A stretch of DNA of 13,651 nucleotides from Flavobacteriia bacterium (GTDB lineage: Bacteria; Bacteroidota; Bacteroidia; Flavobacteriales; Flavobacteriaceae). The stretch covers positions 1-13,651 of the forward strand of contig QNYL01000261.1 of the NCBI GenBank assembly GCA_003973375.1, read 5' to 3'. Under the pieces are notes generated by a model. It did no database searches, was not told where the DNA came from, and saw only the letters and a list, made by a program, of their open reading frames with translations. Positions within the stretch are counted from its first letter, which is position 1; each line of letters starts with the position of its first letter. The translations under genes were made by a program, and so were the position numbers. Of the stretch, positions 8,305-13,651 are shown in pieces.

Positions 8305-9741
8305 ATGGACTGGAATAGTTTATTATTGATGCGTTACGAATTAGGATTACTGGTTTTGATTTTATTGCTGGTGATCTTTGAAATATTCTCCGGTAAAAAG
8401 CAAAAAGGAGGTCTGATCAATCTTTCGATCATCTTGTTTGCCATCTTTACTGCAATAGGATTTATACCTTTGGAGGAGGGAAGTATATTTGGCGGTATGT
8501 TCAGAACCAATGATATGCTGCACTTTTTTAAAGGCACTTTAAACGTAGGTGTTTTGATCCTTTTACTGCAATCGGCAGACTGGCTAAAAGATAAAGTGGT
8601 TGACCAGAATAAATCAAGTGAATTTATCGTTCTGCTTTTCTCATCACTTTTAGGAATGTACTTTATGATCTCTGCAGGAGATTTCTTAATGTTCTACATC
8701 GGATTAGAACTGGCTACTTTACCTGTTGCAGCTTTGGTTGCATACGATACTATGAAAAGAGATTCTGCAGAAGCAGGAGTTAAATATATATTATCTTCAG
8801 CACTGGCCTCAGGAACTGCCATTTTTGGTATTTCTTTATTGTATGCCACAACCGGTACAATTTATTTTGACGCTTTCGCTGATGTGATCAGTATTTCAAA
8901 TCTGTCGGTTTTAGGTTTTGTATTCTTTATTTCCGGTTTAGGATTCAAGATATCACTGGTACCGTTCCATTTCTGGACAGCAGATGTTTATGAAGGAGCT
9001 CCGATCCCGGTAGCCTCCTATTTATCAGTGATCTCAAAAGGTGCCGCCGTAATAATCTTAATGATTATTATGTTCACGGTAATGAAACCTTTGATGCCTG
9101 TATGGAATAAGATCTTTTATATACTGATCATTTCCACCATGGCCATTGGTAACCTTTTTGCATTGCGTCAAAAGAATATGAAGCGTTTTCTTGCCTTCTC
9201 ATCTATAGCGCAGGCAGGATTTATTCTGCTTGGATTTATGTCGGTTGATACTCTGGGTGTAACCACGATTATCTATTTTGTGGCCATATATATCTTTTCT
9301 AATCTTGGAGCATTTGGCGTGGTACAGGCCATTTCCAATGCAACAGGCAAAGAATCAATGAATGATTACAAAGGTTTGTACAGAACAAATCCTAAATTGA
9401 GTCTGATAATGATGCTGGCGTTGTTCTCACTGGCAGGAATTCCGCCTTTGGCAGGATTCTTCGGAAAATTCTTTTTGTATGCAGCAGCAGCCAGTAAAGG
9501 TTATTACTTTTTAGTATTTATTGGTGTTGTAATGGCAACCATCTCTTTGTATTATTATTTACTGGTGGTAAAAGAGATGTTCTTAACTAAGAACGATGAA
9601 ACATCAATACCTTATTTTGAAAGCAGACCTTTGATGAAGATCGGACTGATCATTGCATCAATTGGTATTCTGGTTGTAGGATTGTACAGCCCGCTTTACG
9701 ATTATATTTATAACATAAGTTCAAGTTTTTTAAATTTGTAG
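8305..9741 (+). CDS. nuoN: NADH-quinone oxidoreductase subunit N (NuoN)
   Basis: NuoN (ND2) is the antiporter-like subunit closest to NuoK. The 478-residue product retains the expected charged channel residues: E135 (YIGLELATLPVAAL), K215 in TM7 (GLGFKISLVPFHFW), K245 in TM8 (SVISKGAAVIIL) and K388 in TM12 (GIPPLAGFFGKFFLYAAA). These match Glu133, Lys217, Lys247 and Lys395 of Escherichia coli NuoN. DVYEGAPIPV after TM7 is the usual NuoN motif. It starts 13 bases after nuoM and ends 3 bases before the next gene. Confidence 0.96.
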   Translation: MDWNSLLLMRYELGLLVLILLLVIFEIFSGKKQKGGLINLSIILFAIFTAIGFIPLEEGSIFGGMFRTNDMLHFFKGTLNVGVLILLLQSADWLKDKVVDQNKSSEFIVLLFSSLLGMYFMISAGDFLMFYIGLELATLPVAALVAYDTMKRDSAEAGVKYILSSALASGTAIFGISLLYATTGTIYFDAFADVISISNLSVLGFVFFISGLGFKISLVPFHFWTADVYEGAPIPVASYLSVISKGAAVIILMIIMFTVMKPLMPVWNKIFYILIISTMAIGNLFALRQKNMKRFLAFSSIAQAGFILLGFMSVDTLGVTTIIYFVAIYIFSNLGAFGVVQAISNATGKESMNDYKGLYRTNPKLSLIMMLALFSLAGIPPLAGFFGKFFLYAAAASKGYYFLVFIGVVMATISLYYYLLVVKEMFLTKNDETSIPYFESRPLMKIGLIIASIGILVVGLYSPLYDYIYNISSSFLNL

Positions 9742-9744
9742 AAA

Positions 9745-10068
9745 ATGGCACTGGAAGGGAAACATCAGTTTGGTAGTATCGGGGAAACAAGAGTTACTTT
9801 TGTTGGGAAAAAAATAGATGAAAACAGAAAGGATTTTTTAAAAAAGCTCTTAGAGGTAAACGGTTTTGAAGTAGTGGTTCAGGAAGAAAAGAGAAAATCA
9901 GAGGATGATCCACAATTGTATACTGTTGGAGTTACCGATATGACCTTTAATCCTACAGTATCTATTTTTCAAAGACGCCTGAAGACCATTGACGGAAAAC
10001 ATATTGTGACCCGGGATTACTGGGAACAAGTCTCTGAAGAAACGAAACCTCAATACTGGAAGATTTAA
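9745..10068 (+). CDS. Small soluble protein of unknown function, last gene of the nuo operon
   Basis: I do not recognise this 107-residue protein. It starts three bases after the nuoN stop and is followed by the operon terminator, so it is almost certainly made from the nuo transcript. It has no signal peptide or membrane segment and is highly charged, with about 18 acidic and 18 basic residues. It contains no cysteine, so it cannot carry an iron-sulfur cluster with cysteine ligands. By eye it alternates strands and helices: a strand at about 15-24, a helix at about 26-39, a strand at about 41-49, a strand at about 58-65, and an aromatic C-terminal part with TRDYWEQ (89-95) and PQYWKI at the end. 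Candidate roles are a complex I assembly or accessory factor, or an unrelated passenger. Coding is well supported by position and composition; function is open. Confidence 0.85.
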   Translation: MALEGKHQFGSIGETRVTFVGKKIDENRKDFLKKLLEVNGFEVVVQEEKRKSEDDPQLYTVGVTDMTFNPTVSIFQRRLKTIDGKHIVTRDYWEQVSEETKPQYWKI

Positions 10069-10106
10069 ATTAATAATCTATAATTCAGTGTAATATACAA
10101 TTTAGA

Positions 10107-10133
10107 CTGCCGGATTTTTTCCGGCAGTTTTTT
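10107..10133 (+). terminator. Intrinsic terminator of the nuo operon
   Basis: CTGCCGG (10107-10113) pairs perfectly with CCGGCAG (10121-10127), extended by A10114-T10120. This leaves a five-T loop, and a run of six T follows (10128-10133). The GC-rich stem and U-tract make a clear rho-independent terminator 38 bases after the last gene. It separates the respiratory operon from the glycogen genes. Confidence 0.93.
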
Positions 10134-10215
10134 ATTGATATTTCCTGAAGAAGATTAAAGATACTGCAAGAGTAATTAAATAAAAAATTAATTTAAATAT
10201 TTGCTGATATATTCC

Positions 10216-10223
10216 TATATTTA
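10216..10223 (+). promoter_or_regulatory. Possible -7 element of a promoter for the glycogen cluster
   Basis: The AT-rich stretch between the terminator and the ATG at 10256 must hold any local promoter for the downstream genes. TATATTTA is one base away from the Bacteroidota -7 consensus TAnnTTTG. The nearest TTG (10201-10203) is only 12 bases upstream, shorter than the usual spacing of about 19, so the match is weak and the AT-rich background makes chance likely. Confidence 0.22.
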
Positions 10224-10255
10224 ACAATCATTTCTAGAAAAAAAACTGATTAATA

Positions 10256-11461
10256 ATGAAAGTTATTTTTTATACAAAAGAGTTCCCTCCCTATGTTTAT
10301 GGCGGGGCAGGTGTGGTTGTTGAGTATCTGGCAGCCGAATTGGCTAAGATCATGGATATTGAGGTTCGTAGTTTTGGGGATCAGGATGAGAAATCAGAAC
10401 ATCTTACCGTAAAAGGCTACCCTTTTGATAACCCTGTATTTGAAAATACCGACAGTAAGCTGAAAGCGGTGATGAACAGTTTGTCTACCTGCCTGCATAT
10501 GAATGCTGATAAGGTTGATGCCGATGTGGTTCATTGTCATACCTGGTATGCTCAGTTTGCAGGTATTATTGCAAAACTGACCTACGGAGTACCTCTGGTG
10601 ATCACAACACATTCACTTGAACCGCTCAGACCCTGGAAAAGAGAACAGCTGGGGAGAGGTTATGATGCTTCATCATGGATTGAAAAAACTGCTATTGAGA
10701 TGGCAGATGCGGTGATCGCAGTATCAAAAGAGACCAAAGAAGATGTATTGAAATATTTTGATATAGATGAAGATAAGATCAAAGTGATCTACAACGGAAT
10801 AAATCTTGAGGAATATGTGGTGACCAGTGAAACCTCAACAATGGATAAATTTGGTATTGATCAGTCAAAACCTTTTGTGCTTTTTGTTGGCAGGATTACC
10901 CGTCAGAAAGGAATCATTCATCTGGTAAATGCTATAAAATATATCAATCCTGATACGCAAATTGTACTCTGTGCTGGAGCCCCGGATACCCCAGAAATTG
11001 CCAAAGAAATGCAAGAGAGTGTAAATGAAGTAAAAAAACACAGAGAAAACGTGATCTGGATTGATGAGATGCTGCCGAAAAAAGAAGTGATCGAGCTCTA
11101 TTCTCATGCAGATGTATTTTGTTGCCCTTCCATCTATGAACCCTTTGGTATTATAAATGTTGAGGCCATGGCCTGTGAAACTGCTGTTGTAGCTAGTGCT
11201 GTTGGCGGTATAAAGGAAGTGGTTGTGGATGGAGAAACCGGTATTCTTATTCCACTGGAACAACAGACCGAAGCTCCGTTTGAACCTCTGGATCCTGATA
11301 AATTTTCCAGAGATCTTGCTACAGGAATCAATAAGCTGATAGATGACAAGGAATTAAATAAAGCGATGGCTAAAAAAGGTAGAAAAAGAGCCGAGGAAAA
11401 ATTTGACTGGAGTGCCATTGCAAGAGAACATAAAAAATTATATAAATCGTTAATACAGTAA
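10256..11461 (+). CDS. glgA: GT4-family glycogen synthase / maltose-1-phosphate synthase (GlgA/GlgM type)
   Basis: This retaining glycosyltransferase uses ADP-glucose. Actinobacterial relatives (GlgM) transfer glucose to glucose-1-phosphate to make maltose-1-phosphate, and may also extend glucan. The 401-residue product begins MKVIFYTKEFPPYVYGGAGV, the N-terminal motif of the corynebacterial-type synthase, not of the larger GT5 GlgA of Escherichia coli. HSLEPLRPWKREQLGRGY (119-136) is another strong signature of this group. The C-terminal domain has R213 and K218 in VGRITRQKG and an EX7E motif with E295 and E303 (YEPFGIINVEAMA). It lies two bases before glgC and upstream of glgE, which favours the maltose-1-phosphate role; residues deciding acceptor choice cannot be read here. 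glgM would be an equally fair symbol. Confidence 0.9.
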   Translation: MKVIFYTKEFPPYVYGGAGVVVEYLAAELAKIMDIEVRSFGDQDEKSEHLTVKGYPFDNPVFENTDSKLKAVMNSLSTCLHMNADKVDADVVHCHTWYAQFAGIIAKLTYGVPLVITTHSLEPLRPWKREQLGRGYDASSWIEKTAIEMADAVIAVSKETKEDVLKYFDIDEDKIKVIYNGINLEEYVVTSETSTMDKFGIDQSKPFVLFVGRITRQKGIIHLVNAIKYINPDTQIVLCAGAPDTPEIAKEMQESVNEVKKHRENVIWIDEMLPKKEVIELYSHADVFCCPSIYEPFGIINVEAMACETAVVASAVGGIKEVVVDGETGILIPLEQQTEAPFEPLDPDKFSRDLATGINKLIDDKELNKAMAKKGRKRAEEKFDWSAIAREHKKLYKSLIQ

Positions 11462-11463
11462 TT

Positions 11464-12732
11464 ATGTTGACAAGTGATAAAGTTTTAAGTATTATTTTAG
11501 GAGGTGGGCAAGGTTCACGCTTATATCCTTTGACAGAAAAGAGATCGAAGCCCGCTGTACCTATCGCAGGAAAATACAGGTTGGTAGATATACCGATTTC
11601 AAATTGTTTAAATTCTGATATTAATCGTATTTTTCTTTTAACTCAGTTCAACTCGGCTTCTCTGAATCGGCATATTAAAAACACTTATCATTTTAGTTTC
11701 TTTAGCAAAGCGTTTGTAGATATACTGGCAGCAGAACAAACCATTTCAAGTTCTGAATGGTTTCAGGGAACAGCTGATGCCGTTAGACAAAGTATGCATC
11801 ATTTTTTAAATTACAATTTTGAATATGCTCTGATTCTTTCGGGAGATCAGTTGTATCAAATGGATTATAAATTAATGCTTAAAGAGCATGTAGCAAATAA
11901 AGCGGAAATATCTATTGCAACCATCCCGGTAAATGCAAAAGATGCCACTTCTTTTGGTATCTTAAAATCTGATGAAAATAATGTAATTACTTCCTTTATT
12001 GAGAAACCTGAAGCAAAATTATTACCCGATTGGACTTCTGATGTAAGTGATGAGATGAAATCGGCCGGAAGACATTATCTGGCCTCAATGGGAATCTATA
12101 TATTCAATAGAAAATTATTGGTTGAGTTGATGAATGATTACAGTACCAATGATTTCGGTAAAGAAATAATTCCGCAGAATATTGATAAACACAAAACTTT
12201 AAGTTATCAGTTTGAAGGATACTGGACCGACATAGGAAACATTGATTCTTTCTTTGAAGCTAATATTGGTTTAACAGATTCAATTCCTAAATTTGATTTG
12301 TACAGTAACAATAAGAGAGTTTATACCAGAGCCAGAATCCTTCCCACAACTAAGATCTCAGGAACAACACTCAACAGCAGTGTCATTGCCGATGGTTGTA
12401 TCATTAGTGCTGCTATGATTGAAAGATCAGTGATCGGAATACGTTCCCGTATAGGAGACGAATCAACCGTTATCAATACTTATATGATGGGTTCTGATTT
12501 CTACGAAACGCTGGAGGAGATAGAAAATAAAAAGATCAGTGTCCTGATGGGAATTGGACAGCGTTGTTTTATTAAAAATGCAATAATTGATAAGAATTGC
12601 CGTATAGGAGATGATGTAAGGATCAATGGAGGCAAACATCTGGAAGATGTTGAAACAGATCTTTATGTGGTAAGAGATGGTATTGTTGTTGTTAAAAAAG
12701 GAGTAACAATCCCTCACGGGTATATTATTTAG
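11464..12732 (+). CDS. glgC: Glucose-1-phosphate adenylyltransferase (ADP-glucose pyrophosphorylase, GlgC)
   Basis: GlgC makes ADP-glucose from glucose-1-phosphate and ATP, the committed step of bacterial glycogen synthesis. The 422-residue product has the nucleotidyltransferase signature GGGQGSRLYPLTEKRSKPAV (13-32), then KYRLVDIPISNCLNS and LTQFNSASLNRHI. It also has FQGTADAVRQ (100-109), SGDQLYQMDY with catalytic-region D128, EKP with sugar-phosphate-binding K181 (Lys195 in Escherichia coli) and EGYWTDIGNIDSFFEAN. The left-handed beta-helix domain covers about 290-422. The N-terminal block resembles cyanobacterial and plant enzymes more than the enterobacterial one, so its allosteric effectors may differ; that is inference. 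It starts two bases after the glycosyltransferase, implying coupled expression. Confidence 0.96.
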   Translation: MLTSDKVLSIILGGGQGSRLYPLTEKRSKPAVPIAGKYRLVDIPISNCLNSDINRIFLLTQFNSASLNRHIKNTYHFSFFSKAFVDILAAEQTISSSEWFQGTADAVRQSMHHFLNYNFEYALILSGDQLYQMDYKLMLKEHVANKAEISIATIPVNAKDATSFGILKSDENNVITSFIEKPEAKLLPDWTSDVSDEMKSAGRHYLASMGIYIFNRKLLVELMNDYSTNDFGKEIIPQNIDKHKTLSYQFEGYWTDIGNIDSFFEANIGLTDSIPKFDLYSNNKRVYTRARILPTTKISGTTLNSSVIADGCIISAAMIERSVIGIRSRIGDESTVINTYMMGSDFYETLEEIENKKISVLMGIGQRCFIKNAIIDKNCRIGDDVRINGGKHLEDVETDLYVVRDGIVVVKKGVTIPHGYII

Positions 12733-12747
12733 GTATTTTTTTTGATT

Positions 12748-12767
12748 CCTGAAATATCAGGCTTTTT
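12748..12767 (+). terminator. Weak hairpin with T-run between glgC and glgE (possible attenuator)
   Basis: CCTGA (12748-12752) pairs with TCAGG (12757-12761) around a four-base AATA loop, followed by C and five T (12763-12767). The 5-bp stem is short, so it may be a partial terminator that lowers glgE expression relative to glgC, or may not terminate at all. It lies within the 66-base gap, between the glgC stop and the glgE start. Confidence 0.35.
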
Positions 12768-12798
12768 ATTAAACAACATTAAAATTAAGAATTAAAGA

Positions 12799-13651
12799 AT
12801 GCTGAATCAAAAAAGAGTTGTAATTGATTATGTTTCACCGGTTTTGAATGGAGGTGAATTTCCAATAAAAAGGGTTGTAAACGAAGTAGTAAATGTAGAG
12901 GCACATGTATTTGGAGATGGACATGATTTGATAGGAACTTCTGTTTTATTTAAACATAAAAGTGCACGTACGTGGAATGAAATTAGGATGAAACCCGGTT
13001 TTAATGATGAATGGTTTGCGTCTTTTTATGTTGAAAAACAAGGTTATTACGAGTATAAGATTGAGGGGTGGATTGATCATGCCCTTACCTGGCAACACGG
13101 AATAAAAAGAAAGATCGAAAATCAACAAAAGGTAACTTCTGAACTTCTGGAAGGAGTTAAATTTATAGAAGCAATTTATAAAAGACTTTCGGCAGATGAT
13201 AAAGCATATTTAGATCATTTGAAGAAAATTTTTAGAAATAAAAATTTTTATGATATTGCCATATCGGAAGCTGTAAGCGACAGGTTATACCATTTGTTTT
13301 ATAACTTTCCTGATAAAAAGCTGGTAAATTCCACAAAAATTTATAAGATCTATGTGGATCGTTTAAAAGCGAGATTCAGTACCTGGTACGAATTCTTTCC
13401 CCGTTCAGCCTCTGAAAAGGAAGGCGTACACGGTACTTTTAAAGATTGTGAAAGATTACTGCCAAGAGTTGCGGAAATGGGCTTTGACACTTTGTATTTT
13501 CCACCTGTTCACCCCATAGGGGAGGTCAACCGCAAAGGGAAGAACAATTCAACCAATATAGTTTCCGGAGATGTGGGTTCGCCTTGGGGAATTGGTTCTA
13601 AGCTGGGAGGACATAAAGATATTCATCCGGAATTAGGAAGTCTGAAAGATT
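12799..13651 (+). CDS. glgE: Alpha-1,4-glucan:maltose-1-phosphate maltosyltransferase (GlgE), 5' part
   Basis: GlgE (GH13 family) transfers maltosyl units from maltose-1-phosphate to the end of an alpha-1,4-glucan. The frame is open from ATG 12799 to the window edge, giving 284 residues; the family is usually about 650-700, so more than half lies outside. An N-terminal beta-sandwich region (about 1-105) is followed by a helical segment (about 110-190) and the start of the catalytic barrel. Diagnostic motifs are WYEFFPRSA (196-204), VHGTFKDCERLLPRVAEMGF (210-229), FPPVHPIGEVNRKGKNNS (234-251) and GDVGSPWGIGS (257-267), then GGHKDIHPELGSLKD. The catalytic aspartate and glutamate are beyond the end. 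There is no clear ribosome-binding site, as for most genes here. Confidence 0.95.
   Translation, partial: MLNQKRVVIDYVSPVLNGGEFPIKRVVNEVVNVEAHVFGDGHDLIGTSVLFKHKSARTWNEIRMKPGFNDEWFASFYVEKQGYYEYKIEGWIDHALTWQHGIKRKIENQQKVTSELLEGVKFIEAIYKRLSADDKAYLDHLKKIFRNKNFYDIAISEAVSDRLYHLFYNFPDKKLVNSTKIYKIYVDRLKARFSTWYEFFPRSASEKEGVHGTFKDCERLLPRVAEMGFDTLYFPPVHPIGEVNRKGKNNSTNIVSGDVGSPWGIGSKLGGHKDIHPELGSLKD

Noticed and set aside
10134..10255. Small RNA or riboswitch in the gap before the glycogen cluster
   Set aside because: The stretch is very AT-rich with no stable stem apart from the terminator upstream, and no conserved riboswitch core is visible.
10865..11263. 132-codon open frame on the minus strand inside the glycosyltransferase gene
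   Set aside because: It lies wholly inside a gene with clear GT4 motifs, its translation has no recognisable domain, and its composition is that of an antisense shadow.
11134..11418. 94-codon minus-strand open frame with a hydrophobic, serine/leucine-rich translation
   Set aside because: It is antisense to the conserved C-terminal domain of the GT4 gene; the composition follows from the codon use of the sense strand.

Overview
The window looks like a chromosomal segment of a Bacteroidota (or closely related FCB-group) bacterium. The evidence is moderately low GC, A/T-rich translation leaders that mostly lack a Shine-Dalgarno sequence, and protein sequences of the Bacteroidota type. All genes are on the + strand, densely packed, with no mobile element, RNA gene or CRISPR array. 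No gap between genes exceeds 187 bases.

Region 1 (1-10068) is a respiratory complex I operon: the 3' end of nuoA, then nuoB, C, D, H, I, J, K, L, M and N, then an unrecognised 107-residue gene three bases after nuoN. nuoD is followed directly by nuoH, so nuoE, nuoF and nuoG, which usually lie between them, are absent here. This gives the 11-subunit form of the enzyme: a quinone-binding module (B, C, D, I) plus the membrane arm (A, H, J, K, L, M, N), without the NADH-oxidising FMN module. Its electron donor cannot be read from the window. NuoL and NuoN keep the conserved TM7 lysine of the antiporter-like channel, but NuoM has leucine there. A strong intrinsic terminator (10107-10133) closes this transcription unit.

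Region 2 (10256-13651, running off the window) is a storage-polysaccharide cluster: a GT4 glycogen synthase of the actinobacterial GlgA/GlgM type, glgC (ADP-glucose pyrophosphorylase), and the first 284 codons of glgE (maltose-1-phosphate maltosyltransferase). The three suggest a route in which GlgC makes ADP-glucose, the GT4 enzyme makes maltose-1-phosphate (or extends glucan), and GlgE polymerises maltose-1-phosphate into alpha-1,4-glucan. That flow is known from mycobacteria and is inferred here from gene content.

The points most worth a second look are the lysine-less NuoM channel, the cysteine-free 107-residue protein at the end of an 11-subunit nuo operon, and the compact GT4-glgC-glgE cluster.
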